64,000 bases of DNA from Actinospineispora acaciae DSM 45401. Lineage in GTDB: Bacteria > Actinomycetota > Actinomycetes > Mycobacteriales > Pseudonocardiaceae. The stretch is from contig NZ_JIAI01000009.1 in NCBI RefSeq assembly GCF_000620785.1, forward strand, positions 248,001 to 312,000. Direction: 5' to 3'. Below the pieces are notes generated by a model. It saw only the letters and a program-made list of their open reading frames with translations. It made no database searches and was not told where the DNA came from. The position numbers were made by a program, and so were the translations under genes. Of this stretch, positions 16,717-25,868 are shown piece by piece (the stretch's first letter is position 1; each line of letters begins with the position of its first letter).

Positions 16717-18035
16717 CCGGGTCCGAGCGCGGTGCCGGCGACCGGGGCGCCGAGCTGGAGCACCAGCCAGGTTCGCTCCGGGTCGCCGACAGCGGCCGGA
16801 TCGGTCAGCGGGTCGGCGTCGAGGACGACCAGGTCGGCGAGCGTGCCGACCCGCACGGTGCCCAGCCGGTCGGCGAGGCCGAGGGCACGGGCACCGGTGG
16901 CGGTCGCCGCGAGCAGGGCCTCGTGTGCGGACAGCCCGTGATGCACCATGCGGCGCAGCTCGATGCCGGCATCCGAGAAGGGCTGCCAGTCGTGTCCGAG
17001 CGCGATCGGCACCCCGGCGGCCCGGGCGGCGGTCAGCGTCCGGCCGGCCTCCTCCAGGTTGCGCAGGGCCAGCTCGACCAGCGGGGGCGTCCACGATGCC
17101 GCCTCCCCGCCCGCGCGGGAGTCGATACCGGCGACGCCGTAGTAGCACGACAGCGTCGGCACCAGGACCTGGCCGGACTCGGCCATCGCGTCCAGCAGGT
17201 CCGGGCGCCGTGCGAGGTACATGCCGTGCTCGATGGTGTCCACGCCGAGCCGGATGGCCAGCTCGGTGCCGTCGATCCCCTCGGCGTGCGCGGCGACCCG
17301 GTAGCCCAGCCGGTGCGCCTCGTCGACCAGCGCGGCGATCTCCGCACGCGTGAGCTGCGCCGGGGCCGGATCCTCCAGCTCGACCGACCGGGCGCCGGTG
17401 GTCATCACCTTGACGAAGTCCGCGCCCCGCCGGACCTGCTCGCGCACCGCCTTGCGCACCTCGTCCGGCCCGTCCGCCTCCCGGTACATCCCGTCGAAGA
17501 ACCGCCCGCCCGGCGCGCTCGCCGACACGATCCGCCCGCAGGTCAGCACCCTCGGCCCGCGAAACGCCCCGTACCGCATGGCCTGCCGGGCCGTGACCAC
17601 CTCATCGCCGTACGAGCCCACGTCCCGAACGGTGGTGAACCCCCGGCGCAGCGTCTCCCGCAGGCCGGCGGCGAGAAGGTGCGCGCCCACCCCGGGCCAC
17701 AGCGGCTCCGCGCCCTCAGCCGGGGACGGCGGCTCGGCGAACAGGTGGGCGTGCGCGTCGATCAGACCGGGCAGCAGCGTCCGCCCGGCCAGGTCGACCA
17801 CCGCCGCCCCCTCCGGCGCGGGCTCGGCGGCGTCGCCGATGCGGGCGATCCGGCCGTCCTCCACCAGCACCGCCGCGTTCGGCCGCACCGGCGCCCCGGT
17901 TCCGTCGAACAGGCGCGCGTTGGTCAACCACATCCGACCGGGCGCGGGATCGGGATCGGCGAGCAGGCAGGGCATCCGGGTCATGACGTCGATGTTGCGG
18001 GCGCCCGCCGCCGCGAACAACGACCGTCCACTCAT
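16578..18035 (-). CDS. Metal-dependent amidohydrolase (imidazolonepropionase/prolidase-like)
   Basis: The 485-residue frame has the amidohydrolase metal site: LPGLIDAHAHLF near residue 92 (HxH), VKVMTTGA near 209 (likely carboxylated Lys), VAAHAEG near 246, TIEHGMYL near 266, and ALGHDWQPF near 345 with the last Asp. Its closest look is to the cytosolic Xaa-Pro dipeptidase/imidazolonepropionase-like group. The product should end near residue 440. The final 46 or so residues are antisense to the LysR 3' end and have low-complexity composition, so a stop may have been lost. The start could be at 18035, or at internal ATGs at 17984 or 17936; none has a good Shine-Dalgarno sequence. Substrate unknown. 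Confidence 0.82.
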   Translation of the reverse strand: MSGRSLFAAAGARNIDVMTRMPCLLADPDPAPGRMWLTNARLFDGTGAPVRPNAAVLVEDGRIARIGDAAEPAPEGAAVVDLAGRTLLPGLIDAHAHLFAEPPSPAEGAEPLWPGVGAHLLAAGLRETLRRGFTTVRDVGSYGDEVVTARQAMRYGAFRGPRVLTCGRIVSASAPGGRFFDGMYREADGPDEVRKAVREQVRRGADFVKVMTTGARSVELEDPAPAQLTRAEIAALVDEAHRLGYRVAAHAEGIDGTELAIRLGVDTIEHGMYLARRPDLLDAMAESGQVLVPTLSCYYGVAGIDSRAGGEAASWTPPLVELALRNLEEAGRTLTAARAAGVPIALGHDWQPFSDAGIELRRMVHHGLSAHEALLAATATGARALGLADRLGTVRVGTLADLVVLDADPLTDPAAVGDPERTWLVLQLGAPVAGTALGPGQVGSTRAAISASARTAADSRPVTHTSAAHNGARPVSGTVVTPGCA

Positions 18036-18091
18036 CGCATCGATGCGCCAGGCTCATCGATCCTGGCCCGAGGAAGCGGTGGCCAGAACGT

Positions 18092-18688
18092 TCACCGCCA
18101 GGTGCCGTTGACCAGATTGACCTCCTTGAGCGATCCGGTAGCCAGCCTCGCTGGGATGGTGCGCCACTCACGCAGCACCCGCTGAGCCCCGACCGAGGAC
18201 CGTGTCCACCAATCATTTCTGGTGACCGCGTGCCCGCCATAATGCGGTTCCCAGGTGACCGCATAAAAACAGGGTGCTTCTGGTAAGGCTGCTCGGAGTT
18301 GCTGAATGGCGCGTCGGTGGTACCACTTGCACACGGCTGTCAGGCTCATGTTCGATGCTAGGATTTCTCGGAGCAGTGGGAGTGCTTGTTCGACGTTTCC
18401 CTGGGTTGTGGTGGATCGAGCCTCGTAGCGGATCACCGGCTCGGGCACGTCGCGTTCGAGAAGAATGCGGCGGTGCTCCTCGGCCTCGATTACACCGGTG
18501 TGGCGGTTCACTCCGCCGGTGAGGATGATCAGCGAGGCGAGACCCCGGTGGTACTGGCGTGCGGCTACCTCGGCCGGTATGAGCTGGTTGGTGCCGAAGA
18601 TGATGTGTGCGGTGGGCTGGCTCGGCGGGGCGTGCACGTCAAGGTACGCAGTGATCTTTGCCGCTTCCTCTGCGCTAACTGGTTCCAT
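18092..18688 (-). CDS. YdcF/DUF218-type protein
   Basis: A 198-residue soluble protein of the YdcF (DUF218) family: HIIFGTNQLIPAEVAARQYH near residue 28, LIILTGGVNRHTG near 53, EAEEHRRILLERDVPEPVI near 68 and RSTTTQGNVEQALPLLREI near 91. It lacks a membrane segment, unlike the SanA-like branch. The ATG at 18688 is only 2 bp after the stop of the XRE/TPR regulator, so the two form an operon. Codon use has a visibly lower third-position GC than most of the window. The nucleotide-binding-like fold is known but its physiological role is not. Confidence 0.83.
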   Translation of the reverse strand: MEPVSAEEAAKITAYLDVHAPPSQPTAHIIFGTNQLIPAEVAARQYHRGLASLIILTGGVNRHTGVIEAEEHRRILLERDVPEPVIRYEARSTTTQGNVEQALPLLREILASNMSLTAVCKWYHRRAIQQLRAALPEAPCFYAVTWEPHYGGHAVTRNDWWTRSSVGAQRVLREWRTIPARLATGSLKEVNLVNGTWR

Positions 18689-18690
18689 GA

Positions 18691-20055
18691 TCAGCTGCCT
18701 GAATGAGCGTCTTGCATCACGGTAAGGTACAGGTCGTGGTATTCGCGGGCCTCGGTTGTTCCTGGAAAGTCGTGGGTGAGCTGATGGTCGATCTTTTTTG
18801 CCAGTACTGCTACCGGCTGCACTATCCGTGGAGTGTTGAGCGCGGCGCTGGCGACGGCATAGGCCTCGCCGAGTTCGCCGAGACCGGCGAGGGCCAGGCC
18901 AAGAATTAGTTGGGTGCGTGCGAACCCTGACGGATTTTGATGTACGCCGTCGCCGGTTCTGTAGTAGGTCTTCATGACCCGTTTGGTTGCTGCTGCTGCC
19001 TCCCGATACTGTCCGAGGAGAAGTAGAGACGTCGCGGTGTACGGGGGATCGTCCGCGAGATTGATGGAGAATGCGCCCCGTGCCGGTAGGTCGGACGGGA
19101 GTTTGGAGATCGCTTTCTCGGCGCTTCTTCTTGTCTGCGCCACCATGCGGGAGTCACGCAGTAGCGCCCAGGCGCGCATCTCTTGCGCGACGAGTTTTGC
19201 GTGCGCGACAGTGCCGAGTGGAGCGCACGACTGCCCCCGTTGCGCGTGAGCGACGGCCTGCCGGGCATGGCCGTCGTAAAACGACATCAACACCCGGGTT
19301 TGAGCCGCCCAACCAGATAGCTCGGGGTGCTCGGCTCGTCGGCCGCACCGGTCGGCATCAGTGCACCACACCAAGGAGGCGCCACGATCAGCAAGGTCAT
19401 GTGTTAGCAATGCGAGCAGGTTTGACAACCACCCGGCAATGACGGCCACGTCTCGACTGCGGGAAGCGGGGGTCGCTTCGAGCAGCGAGCCGACATATTC
19501 TCGAACCCCGAGGACCTCTTCGTAAAGCTCTTCCGGCAGCGTGTGGCGAAAAGTCCGTCGGTAATGCGCGACAAGCTCGTCAAGGTTCTCCAGGTCGTTG
19601 CGGCCCGGATCAGATGGCCCAACCGCGCAGGTTGTTTCCAGAGCCGCGACCACTCGGGGAAGCGCCCCGCGCCCAGCCGTACGTTCAAGCCCCAGCGCAG
19701 TGAATCCCGCCCCGAGGTAGCCAACGACCTGGCGACGCGTTGGCACAGGACTCACCTCCCACGAGCCCGAAGGGTCTCCGACGACGTCTGCGATGTGGTC
19801 GCTCTCGCCACGGTGTGCCACGTCGACGTCGTCAACTGTGGTGAGATCTGTCTGAGCGGGGTCGAGGCCCAGAACCTGGGCGATATGAGGGAGCCAGAAG
19901 TAGCCGGGCTTGCGCACCCCTCGCTCCCAGCGGGACACGTAAGCCCTGGTCAGCGAGTCGTGGTCGGCCGTCTGGTTGAGCACACGGGCCAACCGGGCCT
20001 GGGACCACCCCAGGGCTTGCCGTGCTTGGCTGATCGTCTCACCAATGCTGGTCAC
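18691..20055 (-). CDS. XRE-family HTH regulator with C-terminal TPR-like region
   Basis: This 454-residue protein begins with a helix-turn-helix (residues 5-60, including QARQALGWSQARLARVLN and YVSRWERGVRKPG). A linker with the Tat-like PTRRQVVGYLGAGFTALGLE follows near residue 107, then about 300 residues of helical repeats resembling TPRs. This layout is widespread in actinobacteria, where the repeats are thought to sense a peptide or partner. The start is GTG at 20055. It is co-transcribed with the YdcF gene and divergent from a small gene at 20163. Lower GC than its surroundings suggests separate acquisition of this patch. Confidence 0.82.
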   Translation of the reverse strand: MTSIGETISQARQALGWSQARLARVLNQTADHDSLTRAYVSRWERGVRKPGYFWLPHIAQVLGLDPAQTDLTTVDDVDVAHRGESDHIADVVGDPSGSWEVSPVPTRRQVVGYLGAGFTALGLERTAGRGALPRVVAALETTCAVGPSDPGRNDLENLDELVAHYRRTFRHTLPEELYEEVLGVREYVGSLLEATPASRSRDVAVIAGWLSNLLALLTHDLADRGASLVWCTDADRCGRRAEHPELSGWAAQTRVLMSFYDGHARQAVAHAQRGQSCAPLGTVAHAKLVAQEMRAWALLRDSRMVAQTRRSAEKAISKLPSDLPARGAFSINLADDPPYTATSLLLLGQYREAAAATKRVMKTYYRTGDGVHQNPSGFARTQLILGLALAGLGELGEAYAVASAALNTPRIVQPVAVLAKKIDHQLTHDFPGTTEAREYHDLYLTVMQDAHSGS

Positions 20056-20162
20056 AGTGCCGCCTCTGTACCGCAGTGGATCTTTGGCCCCTCAGTATGG
20101 CCCCCTCTGGCCCTGGCCGGTGGCTCTCCCCCCAATCCACGACCAGCAGATGGACTAGGGAC

Positions 20163-20522
20163 GTGAGCGAGACAGCGATGGGCCGCGACGACGACCCCGA
20201 CCGTTCGGCGCGTGTGGTAGCGCGCCGCAGCGAAGATCCGAACCTGGATGGCGCATTGGCTGGCGTGGAGGGATGCCACTGCGGATGCAGCCTGAAACCA
20301 CCGGTGAACGGTGAGTGGTGGTGGCCCCACACGGACCCTGAGCCGGACCAAGACGTACGGGCCGTGGTTCGCTTCGGCGATCACCCATACATGCGGCGCA
20401 TCATACGAACAAAGAGCGGATGGATTGAACGTCACGGCAACATGCAGCCCCTTCCATGGAGAGAAGTCGGGCTGTGCTCGGTGGGCAACTGTCATCCCGT
20501 GGTTCGCGCCAAAGTGCTCTAG
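20163..20522 (+). CDS. Small hypothetical protein divergent from XRE/TPR regulator
   Basis: A 119-residue product that I do not recognise. It starts best at GTG 20163 with a short GGGA upstream, just after the divergent promoter region. The sequence has CHCGC near residue 43, several Trp (NGEWWWPHTD near 52), and a C-terminal GWIERHGNMQPLPWREVG, with no membrane segment. The paired Cys/His could bind metal. Arrangement opposite the XRE/TPR regulator suggests that it is the regulated target. An upstream in-frame start at 20076 would run through the divergent promoter and is less likely. Confidence 0.5.
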   Translation: MSETAMGRDDDPDRSARVVARRSEDPNLDGALAGVEGCHCGCSLKPPVNGEWWWPHTDPEPDQDVRAVVRFGDHPYMRRIIRTKSGWIERHGNMQPLPWREVGLCSVGNCHPVVRAKVL

Positions 20523-20563
20523 CGAAGTCTCCGTATGTTCAATTCAGCAAGGGTGGAAACGTG

Positions 20564-20668
20564 ATGGAGAAGAAGTCGATGAGTAGGACGCGAATACGGC
20601 TGTGGTGGTGTAAGGAATGGTTCCTTGGTGTGTGGGAGATGACCATGGCGGTGCTCAGGCCGCGCTAG
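20564..20668 (+). CDS. Possible 34-residue basic, Trp-rich peptide
   Basis: An ATG at 20564 (or GTG at 20561) follows AAGGGTGG and opens a 34-residue frame containing TRIRLWWCKEWFLGVW. It is 41 bp downstream of the 119-residue gene on the same strand and could be its operon partner. It has a basic N-terminus and an amphipathic, tryptophan-rich centre. It is too short for composition to prove coding, so this is a candidate only. Confidence 0.3.
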   Translation: MEKKSMSRTRIRLWWCKEWFLGVWEMTMAVLRPR

Positions 20669-20679
20669 CTTTTAATGCC

Positions 20680-21648
20680 TCACCTCAGGCCGAATGCTTT
20701 CAGGATGCGGTCGGCGCCGAGCGCGGGGGTCAGTTCGCCGTCCAGGACCGCGCGCTCCAGCTCGGGGGACAGGGCGCGGACTTCGGGGTGGTCGCGCAGC
20801 GCCGCGCGCAGCCGGTCGTCGACCATGGTCCACATCCAGCGGACCTGCTGGCGTCGGCGGCGGTCGGTCAGTTCGCCGGTGGCCTCCAGCCGGTCCTGGT
20901 GGTCGACGACCTTGCGCCAGACCTCCTCGATGCCGGCGCCGGTGGCTCCGCTGCAGGTCAGTACGGGCACCTCCGAAGGGCCGCGCAGCAGGCGCAGCGC
21001 GCCGGCCAGTTCGCGAGCCGCGCGGCGGGCGTCGCGCTCGGCGGGGCCGTCGGCCTTGTTCACGGCGATCACGTCGGCGAGCTCCAGGATGCCGCGCTTG
21101 ATGCCCTGCAGGGAGTCGCCGGTGCGGGCAAGGGTGAGGAACAGGAAGGTGTCGACCATGTCGGCGACCGCGTACTCGGACTGGCCGACGCCGACGGTCT
21201 CCACGATCAGCACGTCGTAGCCGGCGGCCTCCAGGACGACCATGCTCTCCCTGGTCGCGGTGGCCACCCCGCCGAGGGTGCCGGCGGTGGGGGAGGGACG
21301 GATGAACGCCGCCTCGTCGGTGGCGAGCCGGGCCATCCGGGTCTTGTCGCCCAGGATGCTGCCGCCGCTGCGCGAGGAGGACGGGTCCACCGCGAGCACC
21401 CCCACCCGGTGGCCGGCGGCGGTCAGCCGGGTGCCCAGCGCGTCGATGACCGTCGACTTGCCCACGCCCGGGACGCCGGTGATGCCGACCCGGCGGGCCT
21501 TGCCGGTGGCCGGCAGCAGCTCCACGAGCATTCGCTGGGCCAGCTCGCGGTGGTCCGGGCGGCGGGACTCCACGAGCGTGATGGCCCGCGCCACCCAGCG
21601 CCGCGCGCCCTGGCGCACACCTTCCAGGTAGGCGTCCAGCTCACCCAT
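20680..21648 (-). CDS. meaB: Methylmalonyl-CoA mutase-associated GTPase MeaB
   Basis: This 322-residue G3E GTPase has a Walker A GITGVPGVGKSTVIDALG near residue 55, LAVDPSSSRSGGSILGDKTR near 83, IVETVGVGQSE near 148 and VNKADG near 197. MeaB protects and reloads adenosylcobalamin in methylmalonyl-CoA mutase in the cytoplasm. It overlaps mutB by 8 bp and closes the mutA-mutB-meaB operon, which fits the family role exactly. The start at 21648 gives a complete N-terminal helix. Confidence 0.95.
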   Translation of the reverse strand: MGELDAYLEGVRQGARRWVARAITLVESRRPDHRELAQRMLVELLPATGKARRVGITGVPGVGKSTVIDALGTRLTAAGHRVGVLAVDPSSSRSGGSILGDKTRMARLATDEAAFIRPSPTAGTLGGVATATRESMVVLEAAGYDVLIVETVGVGQSEYAVADMVDTFLFLTLARTGDSLQGIKRGILELADVIAVNKADGPAERDARRAARELAGALRLLRGPSEVPVLTCSGATGAGIEEVWRKVVDHQDRLEATGELTDRRRRQQVRWMWTMVDDRLRAALRDHPEVRALSPELERAVLDGELTPALGADRILKAFGLR

Positions 21649-23812
21649 CGGACTCGGACCGCAGCGCGGACAGCAGCTCGCCGGCGGCGTCCGCGATCAC
21701 CGTGCCGGGCGGGAAGATGGCGGCGGCGCCGGCCTCGCGGAGCGCGTCGAAGTCGCCGGGCGGAATCACGCCGCCGACCACGATCAGCACGTCCTGGGCG
21801 CCCAGCGCGGCCAGCTCGTCGCGCAGCGCCGGCACCAGGGTCAGGTGCCCGGCGGCCAGCGAGGACACCCCGACGATGTGCACGTCGGCCTCCACGGCCT
21901 GGCGCGCGACCTCGGCGGGGGTCTGGAACAGCGGGCCGACGTCCACGTCGAAGCCCAGGTCGGCGAACGCGGTGGCGATCACCTTCTGGCCGCGGTCGTG
22001 GCCGTCCTGGCCCATCTTGGCCACCAGGATCCGGGGCCGGCGCCCGGTGGCCGCCTCGAACTCCGTGCAGGCGCGGCGCGCCGACTCGATGGCGTCCACC
22101 CGCCCGGCCTCCTCCCGGTACACCCCGGACAGCGTGCGCAGCGACGCGGTGTGCCGCCCGTAGACCTTCTCCAGCGCGTCGGAGATCTCCCCGACGGTGG
22201 CCTTCGCGCGGGCCGCGTCCACCGCGCGGGCCAGCAGGTTGTGCTCAGGACCCGTGCCCGAAGCGGCGGCGGTCAGCGCACCGAGCGCATCTGCGCAGGC
22301 GGTTTCGTCGCGTTCCGAACGGAGCTGGCGCAGGCGGGCAACCTGCTGGGCGAGCACCTCGGCGTTGTCGATCTTCAGGACGTCGATGGACTCGTCGGTG
22401 TCCACCCGGTAGGTGTTCACGCCGATCACCGGCTGGCGGCCGGAGTCGATGCGGGCCTGGGTGCGGGCGGCGGCCTCTTCGACGCGGAGTTTGGGGATGC
22501 CCTCGCCGATGGCGGTGGCCATCCCGCCGGCGGCCTCCACCTCCTCGATGTGCTCCCAGGCGCGCCGCGCCAGGTCGTAGGTCAGCCGCTCCACGTAGTG
22601 GCTGCCGCCCCACGGGTCGATCACCCGGGTGGTGCCGGACTCCTGCTGCAGCAGCAGCTGGGTGTTGCGGGCGATCCGGGCGGAGAAGTCGGTGGGCAGC
22701 GCCAGCGCCTCGTCCAGCGCGTTGGTGTGCAGCGACTGGGTGTGGCCCTGGGTGGCGGCCATCGCCTCCACGCAGGTGCGTACCACGTTGTTGTAGACGT
22801 CCTGGGCGGTCAGCGACCAGCCGGAGGTCTGGCAGTGGGTGCGCAGGGACAGCGACTTGTCGCTCGTCGGCTCGAACCGGCGGACCAGCTTGGCCCACAG
22901 CAGCCGGGCCGCGCGCAGCTTCGCGACCTCCATGAAGAAGTTCATCCCGATGCCGAAGAAGAACGACAGCCGGGGCGCGAACGCGTCGATGTCCAGGCCC
23001 GCGCCGACGCCGGCGCGCAGGTACTCGACGCCGTCGGCCAGCGTGTAGGCCAGCTCCAGGTCGGCGGTCGCGCCGGCCTCCTGGATGTGGTAGCCGGAGA
23101 TGGAGATCGAGTTGAACTTCGGCATCTTCGCCGAGGTGAACGCGAAGATGTCGGAGATGATCCGCATCGACGGCCCGGGCGGGTAGATGTAGGTGTTGCG
23201 GACCATGAACTCCTTGAGGATGTCGTTCTGGATGGTCCCGGCCAGCTTCTCCGGCGGCACGCCCTGCTCCTCGGCGGCCACGATGTAGAGCGCCAGCACC
23301 GGCAGCACGGCGCCGTTCATGGTCATGGAGACGCTCATCCGGTCCAGCGGGATGCCGTCGAAGAGCTGGCGCATGTCGTAGATCGAGTCGATGGCCACGC
23401 CGGCCATGCCCACGTCGCCGGGCACCCGGGGGTGGTCGGAGTCGTAGCCGCGGTGGGTGGGCAGGTCGAACGCGACGGACAGGCCCTTCTGGCCGGCGGC
23501 CAGGTTGCGGCGGTAGAACGCGTTGGACTCGGCGGCGGTGGAGAAACCGGCGTACTGGCGGACGGTCCAGGGCTGGGTCAGGTACATCGTCGGGTAGGGG
23601 CCGCGCAGGTACGGGGCGATGCCGGGGTAGGTGTCGAGGAAGTCCAGGCCCTCGGTGTCCTCGGCGGTGTAGACCGGGGGGACTGTGATGCCCTCCGGGG
23701 TGGTCCAGGCCAGGTCGGCGGTCTCGTCCACCAGCTCGGCCCACTGCTTGGCCGCTTCCGGGTGTGCGGAGGGTGGCTCGAAGGGCAGTTCGCCGAAGTT
23801 CGGGATCGTCAT
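21641..23812 (-). CDS. mutB: Methylmalonyl-CoA mutase, large (catalytic) subunit
   Basis: This 723-residue enzyme isomerises (R)-methylmalonyl-CoA and succinyl-CoA using adenosylcobalamin, linking odd-chain and branched-chain catabolism to the TCA cycle and supplying extender units for polyketides. It begins MTIPNFGELPFEPPSAHPEA, contains LRGPYPTMYLTQPWTVRQYA near residue 70, and has the B12-binding signature AKMGQDGHDRGQKVIA near residue 595 (DxHxxG). The ATG at 23812 overlaps the mutA stop by 4 bp, so the two subunits are coupled. Length is typical. Confidence 0.96.
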   Translation of the reverse strand: MTIPNFGELPFEPPSAHPEAAKQWAELVDETADLAWTTPEGITVPPVYTAEDTEGLDFLDTYPGIAPYLRGPYPTMYLTQPWTVRQYAGFSTAAESNAFYRRNLAAGQKGLSVAFDLPTHRGYDSDHPRVPGDVGMAGVAIDSIYDMRQLFDGIPLDRMSVSMTMNGAVLPVLALYIVAAEEQGVPPEKLAGTIQNDILKEFMVRNTYIYPPGPSMRIISDIFAFTSAKMPKFNSISISGYHIQEAGATADLELAYTLADGVEYLRAGVGAGLDIDAFAPRLSFFFGIGMNFFMEVAKLRAARLLWAKLVRRFEPTSDKSLSLRTHCQTSGWSLTAQDVYNNVVRTCVEAMAATQGHTQSLHTNALDEALALPTDFSARIARNTQLLLQQESGTTRVIDPWGGSHYVERLTYDLARRAWEHIEEVEAAGGMATAIGEGIPKLRVEEAAARTQARIDSGRQPVIGVNTYRVDTDESIDVLKIDNAEVLAQQVARLRQLRSERDETACADALGALTAAASGTGPEHNLLARAVDAARAKATVGEISDALEKVYGRHTASLRTLSGVYREEAGRVDAIESARRACTEFEAATGRRPRILVAKMGQDGHDRGQKVIATAFADLGFDVDVGPLFQTPAEVARQAVEADVHIVGVSSLAAGHLTLVPALRDELAALGAQDVLIVVGGVIPPGDFDALREAGAAAIFPPGTVIADAAGELLSALRSESDG

Positions 23813-25770
23813 GCCGGCACCCCCAGTTCGTCCAGCGTGCGGGTCAGGATCTCTACGGCGTCGCAGCCGGTGTGGATGTAGCCGTCGACCCCGTTGTCGG
23901 CGGTCCCGGGGCGGCCGGCGAGCAGGACGGTGGTGGCGCCGGCCTGGCGGAGGGCGGTGGTCACTTCGGGGGCGGACTCGTCGTAGTCGCGGTCGGCGCC
24001 GCACAGGCAGGCCACGGTGGTCCCGGCCTTGGCGAACGCGTCGGCGAGCTCGGACGTTGTGCCCGTGCCGGTCGGGGTGGCGAGCCCGCCGGCCTGGAAC
24101 AGGTTGGACGCGAAGCCCACCCGGGCGGTGTGGCGGGCGGCCGGGCCGAGGGCGGCCAGGAACACGTGGGCGTCGTGTCCTTGAGCGCGGTCCCGCAGTG
24201 CCTCGAACGCGGCGGCACGGCGCACCCGGGGGAGCAGGCCGTGCGGGGCCGGGCGCGGGTCGGGCGGGCGGACCGGGGCGCGTTCGTCCAGGTTGGGGAA
24301 CTCGCTGACCCCGGTGACCGGTTCCTTGCGGGTGGCCAGGTTCCGCTCGCGGGCCCGCCAGGTGGTGGCCAGCCGCTCGGCCAGCGAGCCGTCGCGCAGC
24401 ACGGCGGCCAGCCCGCCGGCCCGCTCGATCTCGGTGAACAGCTCCCAGGCCCGCCGCGCCAGCGCCGTGGTGAGCGACTCGACGTACCAGGAGCCGCCGG
24501 CCGGGTCGACCACCCTGGCCAGGTGCGACTCGGCGACCAGCAGCGACTGGGTGTTGCGGGCCATCCGCCGGGAGAACGCGTCCGGCAGGCCGAGGGCGGC
24601 GTCGAAGGGCAGGACGGTGACCGCGTCCGCGCCGCCGACGCCGGCGCCGAACGCGGCCAACGTGGTGCGCAGCATGTTCACCCAGGGGTCACGGGCGGTC
24701 ACCATGACCTCGGAGCTCACCGCGTGCTGGCGCTGCGCGGCCTCGGGGCCGGTCGCGTCGCACTCGGCGGCCACCCGCGACCACAGCGCCCGCGCGGCGC
24801 GCAGCTTGGCGATCGTGGCGAACTGGTCGGCGGTCGCGGCGTAGCGGAACTCGATCTGGGCCAGGGCGTCGGGGACGGTCAGGCCGGCCGTGTCGCTCGC
24901 GGTGAGCGCGCGCAGGTACGCCACCCCGGCCGCCAGCGAGCAGGCCAGCTCCTGGGCGTCGTCGGCGCCCGCGCCGTGGTAGGCGGTGGCGTCCACGGTG
25001 ACCGCGCGCAGGTTCGGCCGTTCCCGGGCGCAGCGCGCGGCCAGCGCGCCGGCGGTGTCTAGTCCGGCGTCCAGGTCCGTGTCGGCGGCCACCGCCGCGA
25101 GCCGGCCCAGTGGGTCCGCGCCCAGCGTGCCGGCCAGCGCCGCCCTGGGCACCTCGCGCTCGTCGGCCAGCCCGAGCAGTTCGGCGGCGGCCGCCTCGAT
25201 GTGCGCCCCGGCGTCCAGCGCGATCGGCGCCATGTCCAGGTACACCCCGGCGAGCACCGTCCGCAGCGACTCCACCGGGATCGCGCCCTCGCCGAGCACC
25301 AGCCACAGCGAGCCGACGCCGTTCTCCAGGTCGGCGAGCACCGCCTCCGAGGTGGCCGTCACGTCCGGGTCGGCGTGCCGGGCGCGCACGTCCCAGCCGT
25401 CCGGCGACGACCCCAGCGCCCGCCCGCCCCGGGTGAACGGCGCCAGCCCCGGCATCCCCGCGCTCGCGCCCTCGGCATCGTCGGCGGTGTACAGCGGCGC
25501 CACCGACACCCCGTCGGCGAGCGCGCTGGCCAGCAGCCGCTCCACCTCGTCCGGGGCGCCACCGTCGAGCTCGCGCCCGGCCTTGCGCAGCACCCCCGCG
25601 ACCAGCTCGCGCCACCGCTCCCGCGACGCCGGCGGGAAGTCCCCGGCCAGCGACAGCTCCGACCGCTCCGATCGCCCTGACCGCTGTGTTTTCGCCTCAT
25701 TCGCCGGCGGGGCTGGTACAGCGCTCTGTGCTGGGTTGCGTCCGCGTCGGTGCGGGTCGCGCTGTGTCAT
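23809..25770 (-). CDS. mutA: Methylmalonyl-CoA mutase, small subunit
   Basis: The 653-residue small subunit resembles MutB in its barrel region (LYTADDAEGASAGMPG near residue 93). As usual for MutA, it lacks the DxHxxG cobalamin motif in its degenerate C-terminal domain. It pairs with MutB as a heterodimer. The ATG at 25770 has AAGGTG 7 nt upstream. It is the first gene of mutA-mutB-meaB. The first 40 residues are polar and variable. The divergent suppressor-of-fused gene begins about 100 bp away. Confidence 0.94.
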   Translation of the reverse strand: MTQRDPHRRGRNPAQSAVPAPPANEAKTQRSGRSERSELSLAGDFPPASRERWRELVAGVLRKAGRELDGGAPDEVERLLASALADGVSVAPLYTADDAEGASAGMPGLAPFTRGGRALGSSPDGWDVRARHADPDVTATSEAVLADLENGVGSLWLVLGEGAIPVESLRTVLAGVYLDMAPIALDAGAHIEAAAAELLGLADEREVPRAALAGTLGADPLGRLAAVAADTDLDAGLDTAGALAARCARERPNLRAVTVDATAYHGAGADDAQELACSLAAGVAYLRALTASDTAGLTVPDALAQIEFRYAATADQFATIAKLRAARALWSRVAAECDATGPEAAQRQHAVSSEVMVTARDPWVNMLRTTLAAFGAGVGGADAVTVLPFDAALGLPDAFSRRMARNTQSLLVAESHLARVVDPAGGSWYVESLTTALARRAWELFTEIERAGGLAAVLRDGSLAERLATTWRARERNLATRKEPVTGVSEFPNLDERAPVRPPDPRPAPHGLLPRVRRAAAFEALRDRAQGHDAHVFLAALGPAARHTARVGFASNLFQAGGLATPTGTGTTSELADAFAKAGTTVACLCGADRDYDESAPEVTTALRQAGATTVLLAGRPGTADNGVDGYIHTGCDAVEILTRTLDELGVPA

Positions 25771-25868
25771 TCCAGCACCTTAGGTGTCGAATCGCCGCCG
25801 GTGGCCGCTGTGTGGCGAGGTCAACGCCCGATCGTGCCCGCCGCGCCGAGCCGGAGCATGATGCGGAC

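Noticed and set aside
21641..24004. Extended N-terminus of mutB
   Set aside because: It overlaps mutA without homology; ATG 23812 fits the family and couples to mutA.
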